64,000 nucleotides of DNA, from assembly GCA_003216535.1 (NCBI GenBank), contig QCIS01000001.1, positions 124,001 to 188,000 on the forward strand. The letters run 5' to 3'. Every line of letters starts with the position of its first letter. The first letter of the stretch is position 1. The notes below the pieces were generated by a model, which was not told the DNA's origin, made no database searches, and saw only the letters and a list, made by a program, of their open reading frames with translations. Position numbers and translations under genes: made by a program. Origin of the DNA: Prochlorococcus sp. AG-402-N08. Its GTDB lineage: Bacteria > Cyanobacteriota > Cyanobacteriia > PCC-6307 > Cyanobiaceae. Positions 15,088 through 22,665 of the stretch are shown in pieces.

Positions 15088-15161
15088 CTATTTTTGTAGC
15101 AAAAGAAAAATGGTACTGCAAGGTAGCTAGAGGACAAATTACTATATTTGATTCTGAATAA
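15063..15161 (+). CDS. Mini-gene, 32 aa, divergent from copy 2
   Basis: GTG at 15063 starts VENWTLARSIFVAKEKWYCK, followed by a 12-residue end. The composition looks protein-like. It shares its first 17 bases of initiation region with the gene at 14902 in the opposite direction. No ribosome site is clear and the start lies inside a hairpin loop, so translation may be controlled or absent. Confidence 0.3.
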   Translation: MENWTLARSIFVAKEKWYCKVARGQITIFDSE

Positions 15162-15307
15162 TCCTTTTTTGATTAATTAGATCAAGAGTATCTGAGCATA
15201 TTTTGGTATTATTTATTGTATAGCAATGCTACAAAACTTTAGTCATATCAAGAGATTCAGTATTTTTGCTCATTGATATATTTATTTTTAGAATAATATT
15301 ATTATGG

Positions 15308-15400
15308 ATGCCTAAAGAAGGTTTGATTTTGAAAAAAATAATTAAATTTTTTAAGCTTTTTAGAAAAGAATTGATATTCTCAATGCAGAGGCTTAATTAA
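15308..15400 (+). CDS. Possible small basic peptide, 30 aa
   Basis: MPKEGLILKKIIKFFKLFRK begins a short, strongly basic amphipathic helix. There is no clear ribosome site or family. It precedes the small membrane gene at 15423 by 22 bases. Listed with low confidence. Confidence 0.25.
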   Translation: MPKEGLILKKIIKFFKLFRKELIFSMQRLN

Positions 15401-15422
15401 AATTTATATTGGAAAAAAAATT

Positions 15423-15569
15423 ATGGGATTCCCACATTGTCCTATTTGCTTAGTTCTAGCATTCGTTTCAGTTTTTATAGGGGTTACTCGTAGTTATATG
15501 TTCTTTGTTCTTTTTAGGGAGTTCATGAGAGCAGAATTTAATTTAAAATTGAAATTTAGTTTTTATTAA
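15423..15569 (+). CDS. Small membrane protein with CPIC motif, 48 aa
   Basis: The product starts MGFPHCPICLVLAFVSVFIG, so a HCPIC cysteine pair sits directly before one transmembrane helix; the end is basic and aromatic. A CxxC next to the membrane could be redox-active or bind metal. Family not recognised. Confidence 0.5.
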   Translation: MGFPHCPICLVLAFVSVFIGVTRSYMFFVLFREFMRAEFNLKLKFSFY

Positions 15570-15607
15570 TTGTTGACATTTAAGTATAAATACTTTATAA
15601 ATAAATT

Positions 15608-15621
15608 GTAGTGAAAACTAC
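15608..15621. promoter_or_regulatory. Candidate NtcA site
   Basis: GTA-GTGAAAAC-TAC fits the NtcA consensus GTAN8TAC, extended to TGTAG/CTACA dyad symmetry. It lies 85 bases before the start of the DUF4278-like gene at 15706. I do not see a -10 box at the usual 22-base distance, so chance is possible. Confidence 0.35.
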
Positions 15622-15705
15622 AAAATCGTCCGATCTACCATTTGATAGACCGCAGTACGACTCAAGGCATAGGACGGGGACTTGAGCAAGTTCAGGAGCT
15701 GCATC

Positions 15706-15807
15706 ATGGTAAACATGTATTTCAATGGAAAGTCTTTCGTATACTGTAGAAAACAAGAAGAAAAAGCGATAAAGCTTACTTATAGAGGATCTAGTTACTT
15801 GAAATAA
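15706..15807 (+). CDS. DUF4278-like small protein, 33 aa
   Basis: The protein MVNMYFNGKSFVYCRKQEE ends with AIKLTYRGSSYLK. KLTYRGxxY is the hallmark of the cyanobacterial DUF4278 domain, here at the C-terminal end instead of the start. CAGGAG lies six bases before the ATG. A longer reverse-strand frame covers the same bases but shows nothing recognisable. Function of the domain is unknown. Confidence 0.55.
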   Translation: MVNMYFNGKSFVYCRKQEEKAIKLTYRGSSYLK

Positions 15808-15996
15808 GATTTCTAATTTTTTTTTTAAAAGTCTTGGCATTAATTGAAGATTTTTAACTCAGTATTTATTAATACTTCATAAGAAAAACTTATAGTGAAT
15901 ATATTTTTTGCCTATTTAAAATTCATATATTCGTATATTTCGTAACGAGAAATTAATTTAGAAATAACTAATTTATAATTAGATTTTTAAACGGCT

Positions 15997-16053
15997 ATGC
16001 AACCTATCTCTGAAGAACTTTACAAAAAAATAGTAGAGAGTTCTAAAAAATGA
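15997..16053 (+). CDS. Possible micropeptide, 18 aa
   Basis: MQPISEELYKKIVESSKK is a single charged helix. Its stop overlaps the ATG of the next small frame (ATGA), which is the main support. Confidence 0.3.
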   Translation: MQPISEELYKKIVESSKK

Positions 16054-16124
16054 GTAAGTTGCTAATTGCTTTATTAGCTTTAGATATAGGTGTTAGTCTT
16101 TCTAAAGTTTTTATTTTTACCTGA
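16050..16124 (+). CDS. Possible hydrophobic micropeptide, 24 aa
   Basis: MSKLLIALLALDIGVSLSKV plus four residues is one hydrophobic helix. It is coupled by ATGA overlap to the 18-codon frame before it. A peptide this short could be a membrane micropeptide or a chance frame. Confidence 0.3.
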   Translation: MSKLLIALLALDIGVSLSKVFIFT

Positions 16125-16207
16125 AAATCAAATTACTTAGCAAAAAAGAAGCAATTATTTTCTTAAAAAAAATAGATATTAGTTATTAGTTATTTTTTGT
16201 ATTTAAT

Positions 16208-16294
16208 TTATAAAAAATAATTAATTAAACCAACAAAAGAGCTACCTATAAGTAGTAGTACCATTAATAGGGCTATTAACTTTGCTAATCCCAT
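16208..16294 (-). CDS. Hydrophobic micropeptide, 28 aa
   Basis: MGLAKLIALLMVLLLIGSSF then VGLINYFL is almost one transmembrane helix. It begins 12 bases after the stop of the SnoaL-like gene on the same strand and may be cotranscribed. Family unknown. Confidence 0.4.
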   Translation of the reverse strand: MGLAKLIALLMVLLLIGSSFVGLINYFL

Positions 16295-16305
16295 AAAGAC
16301 AAATC

Positions 16306-16671
16306 TTAATTTCCTGTAGATCCTTGCATCCAGTGAATTTTCCAAATATTATTTACTTTTTTAAAAATTGACGTAACTGTTGGTAAGTCATCATTAGATT
16401 TCCCTTTATAAGTAAATTTTGAACCTAGTGTAAAAATGCACATTGCTATATCTTCGCTTAAAAATTCGAATTGGTGGATTTTGGTTATTTCTGATTTCTC
16501 TTGAACTATATCACCAGTAATCATTTGTTTAAATCCTTCTGCATTTATAGGTTTACCACTCGGACTTATGAATAAAAAATCTTGAGTTGCATTGTTAACA
16601 AAAAATGAAGCCATTTTTTTTGGATTAGCAAACTTATTTAATAATGAAATTATTGTTTCTTTATAATTCAT
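16306..16671 (-). CDS. SnoaL/NTF2-like protein
   Basis: A 121-residue protein with the NTF2-like cone-fold pattern: a helical start (ETIISLLNKFANPKKMASFF), FLFISPSGKPINAEGFKQMI, and a C-terminal strand IWKIHWMQGSTGN. Such domains bind small hydrophobic ligands or act as isomerases, and the active role here is unknown. The hairpin element copy C lies three bases before its start codon. Confidence 0.7.
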   Translation of the reverse strand: MNYKETIISLLNKFANPKKMASFFVNNATQDFLFISPSGKPINAEGFKQMITGDIVQEKSEITKIHQFEFLSEDIAMCIFTLGSKFTYKGKSNDDLPTVTSIFKKVNNIWKIHWMQGSTGN

Positions 16672-16673
16672 TA

Positions 16674-16712
16674 GAAATAGGGGGCTTATCCCTTCAAGTT
16701 TAGATCTACTAT
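16674..16712. repeat. Dispersed hairpin element, copy C
   Basis: Hairpin AGGGGGCTTATCCCTT followed by CAAGTTTAGATCTA on the plus strand, matching copies A and B outside the stem. On the reverse strand the hairpin lies directly before the ATG at 16671, where it could affect initiation. Confidence 0.55.
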
Positions 16713-16797
16713 TTTAAATAAACAAATCGAACTGGGATAATTAAAAAAATAATTCGTTAGGATGTTAGTAATAATTAGATTTATAATGTAAATCATC

Positions 16798-16917
16798 ATG
16801 AATTTATTAAACAAATTATTGCCCGTTGGCAAAAAGGTCAAAAAATATTTGCCTTTCTTTATTGGATTTAAATTACTGACATTTACTGGTTTTCTTACTT
16901 ATGTAATGAATCGCTAA
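16798..16917 (+). CDS. Small membrane peptide, 39 aa
   Basis: MNLLNKLLPVGKKVKKYLPF is an amphipathic basic start, followed by a hydrophobic FIGFKLLTFTGFLTYV helix and a short tail. One of several single-helix peptides in this region. No family recognised. Confidence 0.5.
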   Translation: MNLLNKLLPVGKKVKKYLPFFIGFKLLTFTGFLTYVMNR

Positions 16918-16960
16918 TTGGTATTAACATAACAATAAAGTTTTACTAAATTAATATCTA

Positions 16961-17155
16961 ATGAATAAAGAAAAGCGGATAAAGAAATTCAAGTCTATGT
17001 CTAGTATGCAAAGACAAGAATTGATATTAAAGAAGATGAAAGAGAAAGGAATAGAGGTAGGCAGTGGAATTCCTAATAAAAAATACGATAGCAAAGAGGT
17101 TTATGAATTAATTCATATTGCGAATTGTTTTCCAGAACTAAGAGAGAAAAAATAA
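16961..17155 (+). CDS. Small basic hypothetical protein, 64 aa
   Basis: A soluble, Lys-rich protein of 64 residues: MNKEKRIKKFKSMSSMQRQE, then a helical LILKKMKEKGIEVGSGIPN and EVYELIHIANCFPELREKK. No domain recognised. It has a sound ATG and is convergent with the DoxX gene. Confidence 0.6.
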   Translation: MNKEKRIKKFKSMSSMQRQELILKKMKEKGIEVGSGIPNKKYDSKEVYELIHIANCFPELREKK

Positions 17156-17186
17156 AAAATTATTTGATTTTCTTTAATTATGTTTT

Positions 17187-17567
17187 TTATTTTGGTTCCC
17201 TTATTGCAGAAATAATTAATCCACCTATCAATGCTAGATTCATAAAAACTGCTCTTTGATGGAATGGGAATACATGAAAAATTATTGTTGTAGGAATAAG
17301 AAATAGTAATAAAAAGACTGAACCGATTTTTTGATTCTCACCAAATATAAAAAATCCCGAACCCAAGATAAGACATATAACAGCTCCCACTAGAAGAATA
17401 GATGATATTGGTTCAGGAATACCTTTTGAAGAAATATAATCAACTGTTTTTTCAAAACCAAATATTTTGCCTGGTATGTCTGAGATAAATATTGCAGAAA
17501 TTGATACTCTTGAAAAAAAATCTAAAAAGGATTTGATACTTCTATTTTTTAAAAAAGAATATTTCAT
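17187..17567 (-). CDS. DoxX family membrane protein
   Basis: A 126-residue protein with four hydrophobic segments. Features are SAIFISDIPGKIFGFEKTVD after the first helix, SILLVGAVICLILGSGFFI, and the TTIIFHVFPF segment near the C-terminus. This matches the DoxX/DoxD-like quinone-related family. The reaction is unknown. A second DoxX gene is at 42073. Confidence 0.75.
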   Translation of the reverse strand: MKYSFLKNRSIKSFLDFFSRVSISAIFISDIPGKIFGFEKTVDYISSKGIPEPISSILLVGAVICLILGSGFFIFGENQKIGSVFLLLFLIPTTIIFHVFPFHQRAVFMNLALIGGLIISAIREPK

Positions 17568-17764
17568 AACTTAATTATAAGAAAAAAATTTTATTTGTTT
17601 GATAAATACTTTAATAGTTTTAAATACTTTTAAAATTTTCTCAAAGAGGTTTATGCTTTAATTTTAAAGAAAATTTTGGATTATACCTCTAAATTAGAAC
17701 TTTAAACAGAAACTCACGAATCTAAATTGATTGATTTTAGTATAGTTTAAATAAAATTTAAACT

Positions 17765-17908
17765 ATGAACATTTATCTATTTTGGATATTATTTTTAGCA
17801 CTATGGGCAATTGTTCCCTTAATGATTATTAAAGGTAGAGTAGACGAAGCGCCTAAGATTCAAACTTCACCAAAAGTTAAAGAAAAGAAAAAAGGTTGGT
17901 TCAATTAA
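17765..17908 (+). CDS. Single-helix membrane protein, 47 aa
   Basis: MNIYLFWILFLALWAIVPLM is a transmembrane helix. The tail IIKGRVDEAPKIQTSPKVKE then KKKGWFN is cytosolic and basic. It is monocistronic. No family recognised. Confidence 0.55.
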   Translation: MNIYLFWILFLALWAIVPLMIIKGRVDEAPKIQTSPKVKEKKKGWFN

Positions 17909-17960
17909 AGGTATCTATAACTAAGTAAATATAATCTGAAAGAATTCTTGATAATTTAAT

Positions 17961-17990
17961 TTAAATTCTAAGTTAAATTCTAAGTTAAAT
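17961..17990. repeat. 12-bp tandem repeat
   Basis: TTAAATTCTAAG occurs twice in tandem followed by a half copy (TTAAAT), in the spacer between the small gene at 17765 and the pseudogene at 18079. Confidence 0.8.
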
Positions 17991-18078
17991 TTACTTATTA
18001 AAAAAAATTGAAAATCATTGTTTTAATTTGGTGTGCTTTTAGGTAGATAAAAAAATTAATATTGAACTACATTATGTT

Positions 18079-18570
18079 ATGCGGGTTGTTAGATTTAAAA
18101 TTGAGGATACATACGATACTTTAAGAAAGTATTGGTTTTGATCTCAAAAGGTTTCATATTGATAATTATAAAAATATAAAATATATAGATAGTTATAAGA
18201 TTAACTTAATAATTTTTGAGTAGAATAAATAAAAAAAGCTATTAGTAAAAAAATAAGGCCAAAAAATAATTATGTATTGTCAATATTGGAGGCTATAATC
18301 CAACTTCCATGAAGGAAAAACATTAGTTTGGATTAGTTATAGCTTCAAATAAATTAGAGGTAAAAAATTTAGCTAAATCTTAATGACTTATTGGGTGTAA
18401 AAAAACATAAAAATGATATTTCTTCTTCAGAGATGTTAATTGGTTGCGATTATTGTGAACCAATAAAATAGATAGTAAATTGGGAAATAAAATTAACTAA
18501 AGATGATAAATTTATTGAAGAAAACAATTATCATAATTGGTACGGTTATCAAAAAATAGATGGGAAATAA
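18079..18570 (+). pseudogene. Decayed DUF1543 protein gene
   Basis: Fragments of a DUF1543 protein can be read in order in shifting frames: VRFKIEDTYDTLRKYWF near 18086-18136, then RFHIDNYKNIKYIDSYKI near 18150-18205, then NIGGYNPTSMKEKH near 18280-18325, FGLVIASNKLEVKNLAKS to 18380, NDLLGVKKHKNDISSSEM, and WEIKLTKDDKFIEENNYHNW near the end. At least two frameshifts and three stops interrupt it. The order and motifs (IEDTY..W, HIDxY, GGYxP..EKH) fit the family well. It explains most of an otherwise gene-free 700-base stretch. Confidence 0.7.
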
Positions 18571-18639
18571 AGATTTAAGAATCTTATCTTTCGAAGGGAT
18601 TTTGTTAAATAATTATATTATTATTTATTTTATTAAATA

Positions 18640-19845
18640 TTAAAAAGAACTTGATTTTCTTAGTAAATAAATACCACCTCCTAGAGAAATTAATACAGGT
18701 AACCATGCAGCAATAAGTGGTGGAAAGATACCTTTTACTCCTAACGAACTAAATATAAATGACATTACATAATAAATTAATATAAGGATTACGCTCAATC
18801 CAAATCCCTGACTTTTTGAAGATCTTAAATTAGATTTAGATCCAAGACTGCTCCCTATTAAACCAAAGACCAAGCATGCAAAAGGCAGGGTGAATTTTTC
18901 TTGAATCCGGACTTGAATTCTTCTAACCTCCTTTAAGTTTCCAGTTTTTTTATAAATTTCTTCTGCTTGTAAAGCCTGCTTTAAAGTCATTTCAGTTGCA
19001 TCCTTGGGCACTTTTGCTAGCTCCATAGGCCCTTCCACAAATGGATATATATATTCTTTAAATTGAATATTTGTTGTTTGCCCGCTTGGATCAATTGATA
19101 CAATACTCCCATCAAAAAATATCCAAGAAGAACTTTTTTTGTCAAATCTTCCAGTCTTTGCTTTTAAGATTTGTTGAATATCTTCTCTGGAAAAATCTAA
19201 AACTGTAACTCCCTCCATGATGTTGTTTTCATACCATGAAGCATAAAATATATGAGTAAGATAGGTATTTACTTTTGTTGGTTTTTTATTTGATGCACCT
19301 ATCCTAGATCCATATCTTGAAAACATAATATTATCTTTTCCTTGTTCGCCGCTAAAAGAACTTCCTATTCCTGCTCTTAATGTCGTTTCAGCCAATTTAT
19401 TACTCGTAGGAACTAAATTATCGTTAAAGTAAAAAGTCAATCCTGTCATAAATATTGAAAGAGCAATAGCTGGAGAAATAATTCTTGAAGTTTTTATACC
19501 CAAAGATTTCAATGCCAACAATTCAGAGTTGCTTGATAATTTTCCATAGGCTAATAATGTTGAAAGTAAAACTGCCATTGGGAATGACAAGACTAAAAAA
19601 CTGGGTAAACTAAAAAAAAGAACTTTTAAAGCCAAAAATAAAGGTAAACCAAATTCAACTATTTTCCTTATAAGATCAAACATTACCCCAACAGATAATG
19701 AAATAATACTAAAAGCAGAAATTGCAAATATCATTGGAGGTATTATTTGCCCTAATAACCATCTATCTATTAAAGGCAGTAAATACCAAGGAGAAATAAT
19801 TTTGTTAATAGTTTTTTTTATAAGTGATTGATTTGAAAGTTTCAA
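18640..19845 (-). CDS. LptF/LptG family lipopolysaccharide export permease
   Basis: A 401-residue YjgP/YjgQ family protein. Several transmembrane helices at the N-terminus (IPPMIFAISAFSIISLSVGV, the GLPLFLALKVLFFSLPSFLV region) and at the C-terminus flank a periplasmic beta-rich domain (about residues 130-290). SNSELLALKSLGIKTSRI is the family's coupling motif. LptF/G with LptB move lipopolysaccharide out of the inner membrane. Cyanobacteria often carry one such gene. It is monocistronic here. Confidence 0.88.
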   Translation of the reverse strand: MKLSNQSLIKKTINKIISPWYLLPLIDRWLLGQIIPPMIFAISAFSIISLSVGVMFDLIRKIVEFGLPLFLALKVLFFSLPSFLVLSFPMAVLLSTLLAYGKLSSNSELLALKSLGIKTSRIISPAIALSIFMTGLTFYFNDNLVPTSNKLAETTLRAGIGSSFSGEQGKDNIMFSRYGSRIGASNKKPTKVNTYLTHIFYASWYENNIMEGVTVLDFSREDIQQILKAKTGRFDKKSSSWIFFDGSIVSIDPSGQTTNIQFKEYIYPFVEGPMELAKVPKDATEMTLKQALQAEEIYKKTGNLKEVRRIQVRIQEKFTLPFACLVFGLIGSSLGSKSNLRSSKSQGFGLSVILILIYYVMSFIFSSLGVKGIFPPLIAAWLPVLISLGGGIYLLRKSSSF

Positions 19846-20036
19846 AAGAAATTTATTTGATTTTTACTATCTTTCTTAAACATTATAAAATATCAATGAT
19901 TTAGAAACCAATATAAAATTGATAGTTAAGAAAAATATTTTTATTCTTAAAATTTAAATAATAAATCAGAAAAATAATTTATTAACACTTGCAATAAAAC
20001 AAGAAATTTGGTTTCTTTAAAAAAAAGAGTTAAAGA

Positions 20037-20156
20037 ATGAAAAATAAAACTTTAATAAACGAATGCAATTGCATACATTGCAAACAAAAACTAAATCAAA
20101 TTAGTAATTCAAAAATATATTGGGACAAATTAATTTTTGTAAAAAAGCTGGTATAG
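20037..20156 (+). CDS. Small Cys-containing protein, 39 aa
   Basis: MKNKTLINECNCIHCKQKLN then a Lys-rich helical end. The cysteines C-x-C-x2-C with a His (CNCIHC) suggest metal binding. No ribosome site is obvious. Family unknown. Confidence 0.4.
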   Translation: MKNKTLINECNCIHCKQKLNQISNSKIYWDKLIFVKKLV

Positions 20157-20560
20157 ATTCTCTACTAAATCCTCTAAAATTCAAGACTTATTTTGAACTA
20201 GTCTTCTGAAAACAATAGATTTTCAGAAAAATGATAAAGTCTGCCGATCTTTAGCATTAAGAATTTTTGAGATTTTATTCATTAGGTAAAGAATTATCTA
20301 ATTGCTTATTTTATTTACTTACTTTTAAAATTGAAAGAGCCTGCAAGTATCCCGCTGGCAAGCTCATGACGACCTAGTTAATTCAGATTTTCTGATATTA
20401 ACCAGCTAAGCACTTCCTAAGTACTACTTTATATTAATAAGTAAAATTACTTACTGTGAGTATAAATGCTTATTTTTAGTGATTTACCTGCAAATTTGAT
20501 AATAATAAGGTGATTTTTTAAAATAATTGTGACTTTTAAATAGCTTCTTAAACAGAAATG
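20157..20560. other. Gene-free interval with two hairpins
   Basis: No coding frame is convincing here. TTCTGAAAA/TTTTCAGAA forms a nine-pair stem with a seven-base loop at 20204-20228. GAGCCTGC/GCAAGCTC forms an eight-pair stem with one mismatch around a GC-rich loop at 20337-20365, which is striking in such AT-rich DNA. One or both may belong to a small RNA or to transcript ends; neither has a good T tract. Confidence 0.45.
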
Positions 20561-20576
20561 TCACATATTGACCCAA
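20561..20576 (+). promoter_or_regulatory. Element shared with the petF upstream region
   Basis: TCACATATTGACCCAA lies 102 bases before the HLIP gene. The region before petF carries TCACATATCGACCCAA at 48253-48268, 15 of 16 bases identical. No known factor is assigned. Confidence 0.45.
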
Positions 20577-20610
20577 AAATACTCAGAGATAAGTCACTGG
20601 AGCTTTTTGG

Positions 20611-20649
20611 TTTACATAAGTTAATATTTGTGTTACTTTAGTTAACAAT
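20611..20649 (+). promoter_or_regulatory. HLIP promoter with HLR1-like (RpaB) site
   Basis: TTTACA at 20611-20616, then 16 bases, then TTACTT at 20633-20638. GTTACTTT-AG-TTAACAAT at 20632-20649 fits the HLR1 pattern with one mismatch per half-site. Same layout as at 646-684. Confidence 0.55.
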
Positions 20650-20662
20650 TATTATCTTTTAA

Positions 20663-20869
20663 ATGACAAAATCAGGAGTTACTACTGAATCAGGTGGAAG
20701 GCAGAATATGTTCCCATCAGAAACTAGACCTTATATCGATGAAACTGTATCTTACGATGGATATCCTCAAAATGCAGAAAAAGTTAATGGTAGATGGGCT
20801 ATGGTTGGTTTCGTTGCACTATTAGGTGCATACATAACTACAGGACAGATCATTCCAGGAATTTTTTAG
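20663..20869 (+). CDS. hli: High-light-inducible protein, 68 aa
   Basis: A 68-residue HLIP with a long polar N-terminal extension of about 36 residues (ESGGRQNMFPSETRP, YDGYPQ) before the helix core AEKVNGRWAMVGFVALLGAY and the end TTGQIIPGIF. The NGRWAM motif binds chlorophyll. Unlike the paired short HLIPs it stands alone, with its own promoter. It is likely a thylakoid photoprotective protein. Confidence 0.93.
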   Translation: MTKSGVTTESGGRQNMFPSETRPYIDETVSYDGYPQNAEKVNGRWAMVGFVALLGAYITTGQIIPGIF

Positions 20870-20989
20870 TGCCTAAATTACTGTTTTTATAAAATTTTTT
20901 TTAAAAGTATATTAAAGACTTTTAAATGAAAAAAATAAATTTTATTATAAATTAATCAACCTTCTCTACTACTTACAGCAATAATCCTT

Positions 20990-21118
20990 TTATTTTAAAT
21001 TTGAAAAAAAGAAAAACCAAATAAAAGTTATTACATTTAGGCTAAATATTATTCCTAAAAATATGTAAGCAAACTTTTTGCCAATAAATGCCGTCTCCGG
21101 TTCAAGCTTTACTCTCAT
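20990..21118 (-). CDS. Small membrane protein, 42 aa
   Basis: MRVKLEPETAFIGKKFAYIF leads into one hydrophobic helix that ends WFFFFSNLK. A short charged head before a helix is typical of small thylakoid proteins. Convergent with the 68-residue HLIP gene. Family unknown. Confidence 0.5.
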   Translation of the reverse strand: MRVKLEPETAFIGKKFAYIFLGIIFSLNVITFIWFFFFSNLK

Positions 21119-21535
21119 TAAATCCTCGAATTATCTCGATAAAAATAGCATCAATTAAAAAATAAATTGAAGTCTTTTAAGAAGAAAAACAATCAAATTA
21201 ATTTTTTCTGACTTTAGTGAGTTTTTTAGAATTCAGCCATTATGGATTTTTGGTTTTCCAGTTGTGAAGTTTAATTCTTTGATATTTTTGCATATAACCT
21301 TTCTCAGTTAGAGTAATTATTAAGCCAAATTAGATTAGTAAATTTAGCCAAAAAACTATTCCCAATCTACCATTTGATGGTTGTAACCCCAAAACTCCAA
21401 AACCGCTTTAAATCTAATTTTAGAATTGCGATAGGATTTTTATACTGATTCTTAGAATATTATTTTGTTCGAAATGGCATTATTAAAATCTCAACTATAA
21501 AGAGAAAGTTTAATGTCAATTATAAAAATAGACAT
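21119..21535. other. Gene-free interval
   Basis: About 415 AT-rich bases with stops in all frames. I see no gene, repeat or strong hairpin. Confidence 0.5.
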
Positions 21536-21567
21536 AAAAAAAGAGTCAAAATTAAAAATTGACTCTT
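21536..21567 (-). terminator. Rho-independent terminator of HLIP pair
   Basis: GAGTCAAAATT/AATTTTTGACTC-like stem (GAGTCAA pairs with TTGACTC) with a seven-T run on the reverse strand, 23 bases after the stop at 21590. Confidence 0.8.
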
Positions 21568-21589
21568 TGTGAAAAATATGGAAATTATA

Positions 21590-21730
21590 TTAGATAAAAC
21601 CAGGAATGATTTGACCAGTTGTTAGATATGCTCCAACTAGAGCAACAAAACCTAACATTGCGAATCTTCCGTTAAGCTTTTCAGCAACAATTTTTTCTTT
21701 TTCTACTGTTTTTGGTTCGTTATTTTTCAT
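21590..21730 (-). CDS. hli: High-light-inducible protein, 46 aa
   Basis: The HLIP core LNGRFAMLGFVALVGAYLT follows a Lys/Glu-rich start, and the protein ends TTGQIIPGFI. It is the second gene of a pair that repeats the arrangement at 700-947, with the same TAATG coupling. About four fifths of residues match the first copy. It ends at a good terminator. Confidence 0.93.
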   Translation of the reverse strand: MKNNEPKTVEKEKIVAEKLNGRFAMLGFVALVGAYLTTGQIIPGFI

Positions 21731-21837
21731 TAGAACCAGCCTGGAATAATTTGACCTGTTGTTACGTAGGCGCCGACGGCGGCAACGAAACCTAACATTG
21801 CTGCCCAACCATTAAAACGTTCTGCTTCTGGAGTCAT
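21730..21837 (-). CDS. hli: High-light-inducible protein, 35 aa (identical to copy at 700)
   Basis: The encoded 35 residues equal those of the gene at 700-807, although many third codon positions differ (for example GTTGCCGCCGTCGGCGCC here). So purifying selection, or old duplication without recent conversion, keeps the protein fixed. TAATG joins it to the 46-residue partner. Photoprotective chlorophyll-binding helix by family. Confidence 0.93.
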   Translation of the reverse strand: MTPEAERFNGWAAMLGFVAAVGAYVTTGQIIPGWF

Positions 21838-21851
21838 TTTTATTAAAGTGA

Positions 21852-21890
21852 TTTGTAAACAAATATAACATATTTATTTATTAATGTAAA
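21852..21890 (-). promoter_or_regulatory. HLIP promoter with HLR1-like (RpaB) site
   Basis: On the reverse strand TTTACA (21885-21890) is followed by 16 bases and TTATAT (21863-21868). GTTATATT-TG-TTTACAAA (21852-21869) fits HLR1. Nearly the same bases occur at 646-684. Confidence 0.6.
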
Positions 21891-21934
21891 GAAAAAATGA
21901 AATTCTCTTAACTCCGTAAGTTAATCTTAGCAAA

Positions 21935-21945
21935 CTGCTACATAT
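21935..21945 (-). promoter_or_regulatory. Conserved upstream element of the HLIP pair
   Basis: TATGTAGCAGT on the reverse strand, 108 bases before the start; same element and distance as at 591-601. It overlaps an inverted repeat, TGCTACA-TATG-TGTAGCA at 21937-21954. Confidence 0.45.
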
Positions 21946-22203
21946 GTGTAGCAAAAAATACCTTATTAGTTTTAATTTTTGTTCTGATATTTTTAAATTT
22001 GAAGCAAAAAAAATATAAACTATTACCTTTTTCTTTTAAAGATAAATCCTCATTTAAAGGTAATATAAATTAATATATTATTAGGGTCAGCTAGTAGGGA
22101 TACAGGCTGACTCTTTTTTATAAGAATTTTTAGTTTTTGACTATAAGTAGTTTTTAAGAATTCAAATAATTGCTATTAATAAATTAGATATATATATTAA
22201 TTT
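21946..22203. other. Gene-free interval with orphan terminator
   Basis: No gene is visible between the HLIP promoter and the small gene at 22204. A clear plus-strand terminator stands at 22085-22118 with no gene before it, so a short RNA starting after about 21960 is possible. Confidence 0.4.
22085..22118 (+). terminator. Rho-independent terminator without an obvious gene
   Basis: GTCAGC and GCTGAC form a six-pair stem around a 14-base loop, followed by TCTTTTTT. It may end an unannotated small RNA. Confidence 0.65.
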
Positions 22204-22368
22204 ATGTCATTTGCGACTTATTACATGCATTTAATTTTTGGAAAAATTCCTTCTCTAATGAGTCCTGATTTAATACTTTACATCTTGCCAGCTCTTACAA
22301 TTTCAATATTATTCTTTAGCCTTAAAATAATGTTTTTTAAGTCTCCAAAATTGAGAAAGGTTAAATAA
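22204..22368 (+). CDS. Small membrane protein, 54 aa
   Basis: MSFATYYMHLIFGKIPSLMS precedes a hydrophobic helix (LILYILPALTISILFFSLKI) and a basic tail (SPKLRKVK). Family unknown. Confidence 0.5.
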   Translation: MSFATYYMHLIFGKIPSLMSPDLILYILPALTISILFFSLKIMFFKSPKLRKVK

Positions 22369-22665
22369 TAATGTATTTAAGACTTATTCTTTGTACTGAA
22401 GTGCCCAATTTTTTAAATTTGGGATAACAGACTTTTTTTCGGCAACTCAAAGAAACAGAAACTGCTTTGTTGATTTACTATCCAAAATCATAAAAAAAGG
22501 TTCAGTATTGGAAATCTGAAGTAGCAGCGGTGAACTTGGAGTGGTTTTTCTTAAGAAAATATTGTAAGGATGCCCGCAAAAAATTTTTCAATAATTTTCA
22601 AATAAATTTCATGATAAGTCAAAAACAAATATCAATAAGTTATTCAATTCAATCATGTTAGATTA
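22369..22665. other. Gene-free interval
   Basis: About 300 bases with no frame longer than 20 codons that looks protein-like, and no clear RNA structure. Confidence 0.4.

Noticed and set aside
15595-15840. Reverse-strand frame of 81 codons
   Set aside because: Covers the plus-strand DUF4278-like gene and its leader, has no known motif; a chance antisense frame.
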